Source: JBBRLG01 sp038231495 (GTDB lineage Bacteria; Planctomycetota; Planctomycetia; Gemmatales; Gemmataceae). From it: 18,310 bases of DNA. The translations under genes and the position numbers were made by a program. The stretch is from assembly GCA_038231495.1 (NCBI GenBank), contig JBBRLG010000073.1, forward strand, positions 1-18,310. Direction: 5' to 3'. Positions 1 through 8,500 of this stretch are shown here, piece after piece; position 1 is the first letter of the stretch; the number at the start of each line of letters is the position of its first letter. The notes below the pieces were generated by a model. That model worked only from the letters and a program-made list of their open reading frames with translations, was not told the origin of the DNA and did not search any database.

Positions 1-45
1 CCGCAAGCGGCAATTCGGGTTACTTCTTTCCTTTTTCTCTGTGCC
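1..45. repeat. Palindrome CCGCAAGCGGC plus shared pyrimidine tract
   Basis: The window opens with CCGCAAGCGGC, the right arm of the GCCGCTTGCGGC palindrome seen again at 11298-11339 and 12431-12473. A 23-bp tract at 23-45 (CTTCTTTCC, then a T run, then CTCTGTGCC) is identical to 11343-11365, where it also follows the palindrome. Here an extra dozen bases separate palindrome and tract. Two copies of the same two-part module suggest a dispersed repeat. The left arm is outside the window. Confidence 0.6.
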
Positions 46-410
46 GACCCTTGCCAGCCCTTTCGCCGAGTCCCCCAGTCCGCCACGGCCCGCCAGCGTT
101 GGCGGAGATACAATCAGCGCCGACCGGCCCCCAATCGCTGCCGGCCGACGCCGATGACAGCCTGTCCGCCACCTCGCCACACTACACGAGCCGATCCGAT
201 AGGCAGGCAACGGCACTGCCCAATTGCGGAGGAGCGGGTGCCGCACGGCAACCGCGCCCACTCCCCTTTTATCGATGACCGGGTTGTCAAGGAACGTCGG
301 CCGATCAGAGACGGCCTTGCCTCAACCAGTTGAAAAACGAACTGCGCCACCTTTAGACTCCCCTTTTCACCTCTCTACTTCCTCTTTTCAGTTCCTGATT
401 ATTTCCTGGC
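1..410. other. Non-coding upstream region
   Basis: I see no convincing gene here. The short open frames on both strands are proline- or arginine-rich translations of GC-rich DNA, lack ribosome binding sites and resemble no family I know. The left edge holds a repeat fragment (1-45), and the right edge leads into the promoter of the phosphatase gene. Positions 355-405 are pyrimidine-rich. The end of an upstream gene may lie outside the window. Confidence 0.6.
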
Positions 411-434
411 ATGGTCACCGCATCCTGGTATAAT
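406..434 (+). promoter_or_regulatory. Extended -10 promoter of the PP2C/kinase operon
   Basis: A perfect TATAAT lies at 429-434, preceded by TG at 426-427 (TGGTATAAT, an extended -10). A 4/6 match to TTGACA (CTGGCA) lies at 406-411 with 17-bp spacing. Transcription would start near 441, about 40 bases before the GTG at 483. The promoter overlaps the only upstream in-frame ATG (411), which argues that this ATG is not the translation start. Confidence 0.6.
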
Positions 435-482
435 CGCCGTACGACCTTCACTTATTTTTGGCCGCTCGCGGAGGATACTGCG

Positions 483-1439
483 GTGCCCATTCGTGCCCAT
501 TGCCCGCACTGCATTACGCCCTGCCAAGTCGCCGAACAGAACCTCGGCGTGCCGGTCAAGTACTACAAGTGCGGCCGGACGTTCACGGTTCAGCCCACGA
601 TGCTTGCAAGCAAACCTCCTAGCACGGAGCCAGTGCCGCACACGGCCGGTGCCCTGCGTCTTGACATTGCGGGTGTTACGTCGGTCGGCCGCGAGCGCAG
701 CCGCAACGAGGACAGTTTCCTTGTGCAGCATCTTACCTGGTCGGACTTGAACCAGAACCATCAACTCGGCCTGTTGATTGTGGCCGACGGCATGGGTGGA
801 CACGCCGGCGGCGACCAAGCGGCACGGCTTGCCCTGCGAACCATTGGCACCAGCTTAACTCCTCTGCTGACATCTGCTCTGAATATGCAACAGCGGGAAG
901 TAACGCGGGCCGGGCTGACACGTTCCGTCGACGCGGCGATCAAGGAAGCAAACCGCGTGGTCCAACAAGCCGCCGCCGCGGATCAACGGCACAAGGGCAT
1001 GGGAGCGACAGCGGCCATTGTGGTCATCTGGAACGGCCGAGTTGTAATCGGGCACGTTGGCGATTGCCGCGTGTACCACCAGCACTTGGCCCATTTGAAG
1101 TTGGTGACGCGCGACCAAACGCTTGTCAATCGGATGGTGGACCTTGGCAAACTGACGCCGCAAGAAGCTGTCGGCCATGAGGCTAGCAACAAAGTCACCC
1201 AGGCCATCGGCGCGCGCACGGCCATCGAACCTGCTCACTACAAACTGAAGCTCGTCCCCGGCGACTGGCTCCTTGTGGCCTGCGACGGTCTGCACGGCCA
1301 GGTCGATGATCGCACGATTCAGGCGACCTTGGCCAAAGCACCGTATTCGGCTGCTTTACTGGCACACCGGCTCGTGGATTTGGCGAACCAGTCCGGCGGC
1401 ACCGATAACTGCACCGTCGTTGCGGTTCGGTGCTACTAA
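483..1439 (+). CDS. PP2C-family protein phosphatase with partial zinc ribbon
   Basis: Predicted 318-aa cytoplasmic Ser/Thr protein phosphatase of the metal-dependent PP2C family. Visible motifs are RNED (about residues 74-77), VADGMGGHAGG (about 100-110), GATAA, GHVGDCRVY, a late ACDG and the terminal GGTDN, which supply the acidic metal ligands of the family. The first 35 residues (PIRAHCPHC...YKCGRTF) resemble the zinc ribbon often found at the N-terminus of planctomycete signalling proteins, but the second Cys pair is incomplete. I chose GTG at 483 because GGAGG (470-474) is 8 bases upstream and the family-like sequence begins there; an in-frame ATG at 411 lies inside the promoter. The kinase gene follows after 58 bp on the same strand, so this phosphatase probably acts on that kinase or its targets. 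Confidence 0.9.
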   Translation: MPIRAHCPHCITPCQVAEQNLGVPVKYYKCGRTFTVQPTMLASKPPSTEPVPHTAGALRLDIAGVTSVGRERSRNEDSFLVQHLTWSDLNQNHQLGLLIVADGMGGHAGGDQAARLALRTIGTSLTPLLTSALNMQQREVTRAGLTRSVDAAIKEANRVVQQAAAADQRHKGMGATAAIVVIWNGRVVIGHVGDCRVYHQHLAHLKLVTRDQTLVNRMVDLGKLTPQEAVGHEASNKVTQAIGARTAIEPAHYKLKLVPGDWLLVACDGLHGQVDDRTIQATLAKAPYSAALLAHRLVDLANQSGGTDNCTVVAVRCY

Positions 1440-1497
1440 CGCGATACCTCCTGGCAAGCCACCTGAAACGGGCCATGAGTACGGAGTCACCAACGCC

Positions 1498-3612
1498 ATG
1501 CCCGTTCCAAACGCTGCCGAAATGTTGGGATTCCTTCAAGAACACGAATTCTTGACGCCGCCCCAGGTGCAGCAATTGCGTGCGGGCATTGACTCGAAGT
1601 TCGCCGATCCCCGTGCGTTGATCCGCGAAACGGTTGACCGGAATTGGCTCACGCCCTATCAGGCGAATCAGCTACTCCAAGGGAACGGCTCAAACCTTCT
1701 GCTTGGCCCCTATCGTATTCTGGACAAGTTGGGCGAAGGTGGCATGGGGCAGGTTCTGAAGGCGTTCCATACCGGCATGGAACGCACCGTTGCCCTCAAA
1801 GTCATTGCGAAAGATCGTGTGGCCGATCCCACCGCGATCGCGCGCTTCCAGCGAGAGGTTCGGGCGGTCGCCACGTTATCCCATCACAACATTGTGGTTG
1901 CCTTCGACGTGAATCAAGTCGGCCAAACTCCGTTCCTGGCTATGGAGTATGTGGATGGCATCGACCTGTCGCGTTTGGTCCGACAATCGGGTCCTCTACC
2001 GATCGCGCGGGCCTGCGACTACGTTCGCCAGGCGGCGCTGGGCTTGCAACATGCCCACGAAAAAGGCTTGGTTCACCGCGACATCAAGCCGGGCAACCTC
2101 GTCGTTGCCCGTCCCCATCCCGATGAACCGCCGATTATCAAGATTCTGGATTTCGGCCTGGCGCGCTTTGAAAGCGAAAGCCCCCACAAAGGTCGCTTGA
2201 CCCGACTCGGCGGTGTCATTGGCACTGTGGATTACATTGCCCCGGAACAGGCGCAAAATCCGTTGACTGCGGATATCCGGGCGGACATTTTCAGTCTCGG
2301 CTGCACTCTCTACTATCTGCTAACGGGAACCGCGCCCTTTGGCGGCAATGGCGCGGCTGAAAGGATCACCGCACGGGTACTAGGCAACGCCCCCTCGGTT
2401 CGCCGGAACCGGCCGGAAATATCACCATTTTTGGATCTCGTACTCGCCAAGATGATGGCTCGAAATCCCGAAGATCGGTATCAAACCCCTGGCGAGTTGG
2501 CAATGGCCTTGGAGCCGCACATCGCGGAGGATAGCCAGGATTCCGCGGCACCAACCCCGGAAAAAGCGCCTGCGCGCGCGCCGAAGCCGGCGCAGGCCGA
2601 GTCGCTAAAGGCGACGATTGATTGTCAACCAAGTGGCAAAAGCCAAGCAAATGGCAAAAGCCAGGCAGGTGGGAAACAGACCCGACCAACAAAAACGTTC
2701 ACGCCTGAGCAACAGGCGTTGTTGAACGAAAGAACTTTGCTGCCGGCCACTGTGGCTCAGGCGTCAAGGGTAGCCAAGCCAAAGAAAAGTGGTCCAAACG
2801 CCGTTGTGAGGAAAAAGAAAGACAAACCCGCAAAAGGCGGTAGAGCTTGGATGGCGCTAGGCATCGGCATATTCGCGATCCTTGCCGTTGCCTGCGCGTC
2901 CGGCGGCGGCGTCCTTTTCTTCCTGCCGGGGCTGATCGGTCGCCCAAGTGCCACCATGCCGCGAGTTGCCGTTGGTACTGCTGTGTGGCAGGAACCGAAA
3001 TCGACGCCACACACACCGTCGCTGACTTCTCCACCAACGACGGCGGGGACGAAACCGGTAACGCCTCAACAACCGGCCCTGCTCAAGGCGCCGTTCACGG
3101 CGCAAGAGGCGAAGGCGTCCCAGGCGGCATGGGCGAAGTATCTCGGCCGCAAGGTCGAGGAAGAGATTGACCTGGGCGGCGGCGTGAAGCTGGTGCTGGT
3201 GCTAATCCCTCCCGGTTCTTTCACCATGGGTTCCCCCGCGGCCGAGAAGGAACGCGGTGACACTGAAGGAGCGCACCCGGTGACGCTAACGAAGCCGTTT
3301 TATCTGGGGAAGTATGCGGTGACGCAGGGGCAATACGAGAAGCTGGCGGTCAAGGACAAGAACCCGAGTTATTTCACGAAGGAAAAGGTCGGAGGCATGG
3401 ATACGGCGGCTTTCCCGGTGGAGAGCGTGTCGTGGGACGCCACCGACGGGTTTTGCAAGGCGTTAGGGCCGAAGGTGGCGTGGGGCAAGGTCGGGTTGCC
3501 GAGTGAGGCACAGCGGGAGTACGCCTGCCGAGCGGGGACGAAAACGCCATTCTGGTTTGGGTCGGAGTTGAACGGCAAGCAGGCCAATTGCTACGGGTAT
3601 TTTCGGTGGTGA
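1498..3612 (+). CDS. Ser/Thr protein kinase, truncated in its C-terminal FGE-sulfatase domain
   Basis: Membrane-anchored Hanks-type kinase, 704 aa as it stands. A 70-residue planctomycete-type N-terminal region precedes the kinase domain: glycine loop GEGGMGQV, catalytic Lys at about 101 (ALKVI), HRDIKPGN with Asp195, DFG Asp218 and APE 248-250. All catalytic motifs look intact. An Ala/Pro/Lys-rich linker follows (about 345-450), then one transmembrane segment (about 452-480), then an FGE-sulfatase/SUMF1-type domain from about 553 (IPPGSFTMGSP, YAVTQGQYE, LPSEAQREYACRAGT). That domain is cut at NCYGYF by an inserted inverted repeat whose left arm supplies the TGA. The rest lies at 3724-4049. 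ATG 1498 is preceded by GGAG at 1483-1486 (long spacing). The kinase may still be active but with a ruined external domain. Without the insertion the gene would encode about 808 aa. Confidence 0.88.
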   Translation: MPVPNAAEMLGFLQEHEFLTPPQVQQLRAGIDSKFADPRALIRETVDRNWLTPYQANQLLQGNGSNLLLGPYRILDKLGEGGMGQVLKAFHTGMERTVALKVIAKDRVADPTAIARFQREVRAVATLSHHNIVVAFDVNQVGQTPFLAMEYVDGIDLSRLVRQSGPLPIARACDYVRQAALGLQHAHEKGLVHRDIKPGNLVVARPHPDEPPIIKILDFGLARFESESPHKGRLTRLGGVIGTVDYIAPEQAQNPLTADIRADIFSLGCTLYYLLTGTAPFGGNGAAERITARVLGNAPSVRRNRPEISPFLDLVLAKMMARNPEDRYQTPGELAMALEPHIAEDSQDSAAPTPEKAPARAPKPAQAESLKATIDCQPSGKSQANGKSQAGGKQTRPTKTFTPEQQALLNERTLLPATVAQASRVAKPKKSGPNAVVRKKKDKPAKGGRAWMALGIGIFAILAVACASGGGVLFFLPGLIGRPSATMPRVAVGTAVWQEPKSTPHTPSLTSPPTTAGTKPVTPQQPALLKAPFTAQEAKASQAAWAKYLGRKVEEEIDLGGGVKLVLVLIPPGSFTMGSPAAEKERGDTEGAHPVTLTKPFYLGKYAVTQGQYEKLAVKDKNPSYFTKEKVGGMDTAAFPVESVSWDATDGFCKALGPKVAWGKVGLPSEAQREYACRAGTKTPFWFGSELNGKQANCYGYFRW

Positions 3613-3724
3613 CTCCATCGAGCTTCCTGGCGGAATATGGAAGGCTTGGGCAATCTAGGCAGCCGGTTTTCATGCAAAATCGGGCTATTTGTAGCTCAGG
3701 AAGCTCGATGGAGTCACCACCGAA
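3602..3724. mobile_element. MITE-like insertion with 28-bp perfect inverted arms
   Basis: Arms at 3602-3629 (begins TTCGGTGGTGACTCC) and 3697-3724 (ends GGAGTCACCACCGAA) are exact reverse complements over 28 bp, around a 67-bp centre with no coding capacity. ATTTTC occurs at 3599-3604 and again at 3724-3729, overlapping the arm ends. Removing 125 bp restores GGG-TAT-TTT-CCA-TAC-GGG (GYFPYG), exactly the continuity expected of the FGE domain, and makes 1498-4049 a whole number of codons. This is strong evidence for an insertion into a once intact gene. No transposase is encoded, so it would be non-autonomous. The family is unknown, and the exact target duplication (2 bp or 6 bp) is ambiguous because it overlaps the arms. 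Confidence 0.78.
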
Positions 3725-4049
3725 TTTTCCATACGGGACGACTGCGCTGAATCCTCCGTTGGATCTAAAGCGGACGTGTGCAGTGGGCGATTACGGCGCG
3801 AACGGTTTTGGGCTGTACGATGTGCATGGCAACGTGTTGGAGTGGTGCCTGGACTGGTACGGGCCGTATGAGGGGTTAGGGGAGACAGACCCGGTAAGAG
3901 TGGACAAAGATACAGTATAGCACCGTGTGGTCCGTGGTGGTTCTTGGGGCGACGATGCCTGTGGCTGTCGCGCGGCCTACCGTTACGGGTTCGCGCCCGC
4001 GGGCGATAGCAACAACGTCGGCTTTCGGGTTTGCGTCCGCCTGGACTGA
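3724..4049 (+). pseudogene. Detached C-terminal part of the kinase FGE-sulfatase domain
   Basis: Continues the FGE-sulfatase domain of the upstream kinase in a frame shifted by the insertion: FPYGTT, VGDYGANGFGLYDVHGN, LEWCLDWYG, then HRVVRGGSWGDDACGCRAAYR and the family-typical ending VGFRVCVRLD before TGA at 4047-4049. An in-frame TAG at 3918-3920 separates the two halves just before HRVVRGGSW; a CAG-to-TAG change would explain it. There is no start codon with a ribosome binding site, so it is probably untranslated. The insertion and the nonsense codon are two independent lesions, which suggests that selection on this domain has been lost. Confidence 0.88.
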
Positions 4050-4116
4050 TCTATACTTTATCTTTTTACTCTTTTATCTTTCTTTCCTTTCCGAGCGAAT
4101 CGAGGACGAAAAAAGC

Positions 4117-4168
4117 GACCGGGTTAAGGGGTCGGGAGTCGATTTCCGATTCGACTCCTGACACCTTT
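4117..4168. repeat. REP-like palindromic repeat, copy 1
   Basis: GACCGGGTTAAGGGGTCGGG followed by AGTCGA, a TTTCCGA loop, TCGACTCC and TGACACCTTT. The arms pair apart from two mismatches. It is the first of five copies in the window and lies about 120 bp before the antitoxin gene at 4289. It is preceded by a T-rich stretch (4053-4090). Confidence 0.75.
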
Positions 4169-4288
4169 GTGCCCTTCGTGGCCAGCTTTTGTGCCTCGCA
4201 CATGAAAGTCTGGGACGGCGAGAAGGAGTAAGTAATCCGAGACGTGAGCCAAATCTTACTTGAGCTCCAAGAAGGAAGGTAGCAGGTC

Positions 4289-4516
4289 ATGTCCATTGAC
4301 ATTGCGCAAATCGACCAACGTCTCACATCGGTCGAAGCAGTACTGACGCAGGTTCAACAAAAGTTGGGGCTTGCTCCGTCACCGGCGAACTGGGTTGAGC
4401 AGGTTTCCGGATCGTTGGCCGATATTCCCGAAGAGGAGTATCAACAGTTCCTGGAATGCTGTCGTGCCGTCCGCAACGGTGAACCCATTCCCGAGGAAGA
4501 GGAACCGCCCGTATGA
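4289..4516 (+). CDS. Small acidic protein, putative antitoxin of the PIN toxin
   Basis: 75-aa protein preceded by AAGGAAGG at 4272-4279, 9 bases before the ATG. The N-terminal half (IDQRLTSVEAVLTQVQQKLGL) looks like a short coiled coil. The C-terminal half is acidic and ends in a Glu/Pro-rich tail (PIPEEEEPPV), consistent with an antitoxin tail that wraps a toxin. Its TGA overlaps the ATG of the PIN-domain toxin by 4 bp (ATGA, 4513-4516), the classic toxin-antitoxin arrangement. I do not recognise a DNA-binding fold, so autoregulation is not evident. The functional call rests on position, size and overlap rather than on a known family. Confidence 0.65.
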   Translation: MSIDIAQIDQRLTSVEAVLTQVQQKLGLAPSPANWVEQVSGSLADIPEEEYQQFLECCRAVRNGEPIPEEEEPPV

Positions 4517-4944
4517 AGTACCTGCTGGATACGGACCATCTCAGCATTTTGCAACGCAAGGCCAGTTCAGAGTATCTTCGGTTGTCGGCATGGATGGCTC
4601 AATTCACCCCCCCCCGGATTTTGGCTGCTGCGTCGTGAGTCTGCACGAGCAGCTGTTTGGGCGCTCATGCCTTTATTAACCGAGCGAAGAACTCCGCCGG
4701 ACTGGTGCGCGGCTACGAGTTGCTGGAGCGATTGCCACGCGATTATTTGGCGTTTAGCTTGCTGCCCTTCGACGCCCCCAGCGCAGCGCTTTACGATGGC
4801 TTGCTCGCCCAAAATCTTCGTATCGGCGCGATGGACTTGCGGATTGCCTCGATCGCCCTTTCCCGTAATGTGACGCTGTTGACGCGCAATCTCCGTGATT
4901 TCGGCCGCGTGCCTGGACTCACCATCGAAGATAGGACGGTGTAG
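4513..4944 (+). pseudogene. VapC-like PIN-domain toxin with two frameshifts
   Basis: Starts MKYLLDTDHLSILQRK, the hallmark start of VapC-type PIN ribonucleases with the first catalytic Asp at residue 6. The frame ends early at TGA 4636-4638. Sequence with PIN character continues in the third frame (CCVVSLHEQLFG) and then returns to the original frame (GAHAFINRAK, GYELLERLPRDY, NLRIGAMDLRIASIALSRN, LLTRNLRDFGRVPGL) to TAG at 4942-4944. One missing C in the run of nine at 4607-4615 and one extra T in TTT at about 4657-4659 would explain both shifts and give a normal-length toxin of about 143 aa. All PIN acidic positions appear to be retained. Either the toxin is inactivated or there are two homopolymer sequencing errors. 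Confidence 0.82.
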
Positions 4945-4999
4945 AGGAGCACCCTGTCGGTGTTCGCGGGCTGCAGCGGTCCCCTGCGTCGGGACGCCT

Positions 5000-5043
5000 A
5001 AAGGGGTCGGCAGCCGGTTCCCGATTCGACTCCCGACCCCTTT
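5000..5043. repeat. REP-like palindromic repeat, copy 2
   Basis: AAAGGGGTCGGCAGCCGG, loop TTCCCGA, then TTCGACTCCCGACCCCTTT. The right arm is the cleanest of the five copies. It lies 55 bp after the end of the PIN toxin, so copies 1 and 2 bracket the toxin-antitoxin module in the same orientation. Confidence 0.75.
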
Positions 5044-5582
5044 ATCCCCCTCCGGCGGGCTTACGCCGCGCCGCTCGCATAATGAGCCACTACCAAAAAA
5101 CCACCTGCTTCGCAGCGGCACGTCGTTTGCATGTATTGACAGTCGAGAATTTGGGCGCTTTGTTTAATCTGTGCCGGCGACAACAGCAAGAAATGCATTT
5201 GCCACATAGGAATCAGGGCAAACAGTGTTGCGAGTCGAGAGTGTGGGTGGCGGAAAATCTCCCTTCACATACTCCTCCGACGCGCCAAAACTTGGCAACG
5301 GGGTTCCCCTATTGCGAATTGAAGCCAACGCCGCGAACGACCTGTAGTCACCGGCCGCCGGCCCAGTTGGAAAAGGTGTACCCTGGTGTGTCCTGCATCG
5401 CCCACTCGCAGGCCCGCGCGAATTTGATTCGTTTCCTACCCCACGTGGTGCGGCGAAACCTTTGCCTCACGCCAACGGGGTTCGCCACAGCCTTCACCCT
5501 GAGCGATTGCCTTCCCGCCGCGAATCGGGAAACAATCACTCCCTTAAACCTACCTCGTAGCGTCTCAACACGGAGATTTATC
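5044..5582. other. Non-coding leader before the giant secreted protein
   Basis: The frame of the downstream gene stays open back to 5082, but the encoded 167 residues are Cys/Arg/His-rich, of low complexity and unlike a signal peptide. The true start at 5583 has its own ribosome binding site. A TTGACA occurs at 5136-5141 and a TTTAAT at 5163-5168, but their 21-bp spacing is too long for a standard promoter. I see no RNA gene. The stretch could hold the promoter and a long 5' leader. Confidence 0.5.
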
Positions 5583-8500
5583 ATGCGGCTATTGCAACGG
5601 TTCGCCAGCCACTTTGTCCAGAAAAAAAGTGGTGCTTTCGCCTGGCGCGAGCGCACTTTCAATTGTCCCGACCGGCTCGGCGAACGTCTCGGCCTGGAGG
5701 TGCTCGAAAGCCGCCTGGCCCCGACGGTTACTGCGGTTCCGCCGGTAGGCGGCTTGCTGACGGTAAATTTCGGCGCCAGCAACGATGTCGCCACCATCCT
5801 CGGCACTGCCCCCTCCGGGGCGCTGATCACCGTCTCAGGCACGGGCCTGGCCCCCACGCCTTTCGCCGGTGTCACCAGCATCGCGGTCACCCACACGCCG
5901 GCCACGGCGAACCAGGCGGTCACGCTGCAAACCGCGGCACCCAATGCCATCCTGGCCCCCGGCGGCACCCTGTCGGTCGCCGGTATCGCCACCACCACGG
6001 TGAACGGCGTCGTCAACGCCTCCACCGTCACGGGGGACGCTACGACGGTCAACGTCCAGAGCGGCAACGGGGCCAAGATTCAGACGGGAGTCAACCTCGC
6101 GGTTGCGGGCGCCACCGTGAACGTGGCCAACGGCACGTATACGGAGTCGAACATCCTGGTCGCCAAGGCGCTGACGATCAACGGGCAGTCCCAGGCGGGC
6201 GTGCTGCTTCGGCCGGCCATCGCCGACGCCCACGACGATAGTGCATTCGGCGGCGCTGCCGTCAGCAACGGGTTCGTTGTGCAAAGCAACAACGTCACGG
6301 TGCAGAACCTGACCATCGACGGCAACGCCAACGGCACCCTGGCCGGCACTCAAAACTTCCGGGCCGGGGTCATCACCGATAACACCGCGCCTGGCCAACC
6401 GTTCAGCGGCCTGACCGTCCAAAACGTTACCGTCCAGAACGCCTTCCGGCGCGGCATTCAGGTTTCGACCCAGCGGGTCGGCGGCAGCGCAAACCAAATC
6501 CTCAATAACACGATCACCGGCGTCACGAACCCTTCGGGCTCCGGCACCGGCATCTCCATCTTCGGCGACTCCGTCGTTACCGGCAATACCGTGGGCGGTG
6601 CCGCCGCGGGTGCGCTCAACGACACGGGCATCGGCGCCAACGGCGGCCCTGCCATCGGGCCGGGGGTGCCCAACCCGGTGCTGACCGCACAGGGCAATAC
6701 CCTGATAAACAACACCACCGGCTTCAACCTTTCCGAATTGGGGGCCAACAGCGTTATCGGTGGCCCCGCGGCGGCGAACGCCAACACGGTCACCATGAAC
6801 GGCAGCGGGGAGGTCGGCGTCCTGCTGAAATTCTTGGTCGGGTCGGTAACGATCCAGGGCAACCAAATCAGCGGCTCGGCGACCGACGCCGGCGTTTGGC
6901 TGCAAAACAACAACCCCGGCGCGCCGCCGGCCGTCGTCATCGCCGGCAACGTCATCTCAACCACCGGCAGTACGGCCACCACCGCAGGCACCGGCACTGG
7001 CCTTTTCCTGTTCGACGACCCCACCGTGACGGGCGAGAACACGGCGGGGGCGCTCGTTGCCACGCTGCGGAACAACACGGTCAACGGCTTCGTGCGCGGC
7101 ATCGATGTCGCCCAGACCTACGCGACCGCCCCGCAGAATTTGACGGCCACCCTCGACGGCAACACCCTGGGCAACAACGCCACGGGCATCCGCCTGCTCC
7201 AGACGAACGCGGGTGTCACGGTGACGGCCACTTTCGTTAACACCAATACCATCACCGGCGGCGCCACGGGCCTGTTCGTAAGCGGCACGGGTGTAACAAT
7301 TAGCGGCAGCACCCTGGCAACAGCGGCGTTCGCCGGTGAAACGGCCCGCTATATTGATTTGCAGAACAAGGCGCTGGCCGGGACGGTGCTCGACGCGCGT
7401 GCGGTCACGTTCGAGGGGCGAACGGGTGCCGCTGACACGGTCGCCCAGAATTTCGCCGTCGAGGCCAAGCTACACCAGAAGGTCGAGGACCCCACCGTCG
7501 GGCTAATTAACTTCCTGGACCGCAACGTCTTCGTCGTCAACACCAACACGATCGCCAACGGCTTTAACGCCGCCAACCCCGGCGACACGCTCAACGTCCA
7601 AGGCGGCACCTACGCCGAGGCGTTTAACGACACCAAGGGCGTCAACCTCCTGGTCGCGTCGCCGGACACGGTGACGATTAACTCGCTGACCGGCGGCGGG
7701 AACTCGACGGTGACCCTGAGCGGTACCGGCGCCACCCTGGCGTTCGGCGACGCCACCAATACGACTTTCGCCGGGACCATCACCGGGACGGGCAACCTGG
7801 TGAAACAGGGCAGCGGCACCTTCACGCTACCGGGCACCAGCACTTACAGCGGAACGACGACGGTCAACGGCGGTATCCTCGTCGTCACCGGCACCCTGGC
7901 GGCGGGCGGTACGGTGAGTGTCAACAACGGCGCTACGCTGACCGGCACCGGCACGCTCAGCCGCGTCGTCGCCGTCAACAGCGGCGGCACCCTGGCGCCG
8001 AGTCTTACCGGCCCCGCCACCCTCACCGTGGGCGGCCTCACCTTTCAGCCGGGCGGCACCTTGGTAGTCTTCCTCAACGGCCCCGCCGCCGGCACCGGCT
8101 ACACCCAGCTCGTGGTCACGGGCGGCCCCGTCACCCTCAACAATGGGACGCTCCAGGTCAACCGCGGCGCTTTCACGCCCAACGCCGGCTCCGTCATTAC
8201 GCTAATTGCCAACATGGGCGGCGCTACGATCACCGGCAACTTTAGCGGCCTGCCCGAGGGCGGTGCGTTTAACCTCAACGGCGTCCCCGGCTTCGTGACC
8301 TATACGGGCAACACCGGCAACGACTTCATTATCGCGTTTGTCGGACCGATCGCGTTCCCCGGCGGCATCAACGGCACCAATTTCGTCGTGCGCCGCAGTG
8401 GCTCGGACGTTCAAACCCTCATCGACGGCAAGTTGGTGGACTCGCGCCCCCTCGCTGCCGTCACCAACCTGAGCCTCAAAGGCACCGACGGCGCGGCCAA

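Noticed and set aside
3588..3920. Independent gene starting at 3588
   Set aside because: Its first 45 codons are the inserted inverted repeat; the rest is the continuation of the broken FGE domain.
5136..5168. TTGACA and TTTAAT as a promoter for the giant protein gene
   Set aside because: The spacing is 21 bp, outside the normal 16-18 bp range, and chance matches are likely.
5082..5582. Upstream extension of the giant protein by 167 residues
   Set aside because: The frame is open, but the sequence is not protein-like, would hide the N-terminal sorting motif, and the ATG at 5583 has its own CGGAGA site.
5835..6905. 356-residue open frame on the minus strand
   Set aside because: It is a shadow of the beta-helix gene; the Asp/Gly/Arg-rich product arises from repeated GGC/ACC codons on the other strand.
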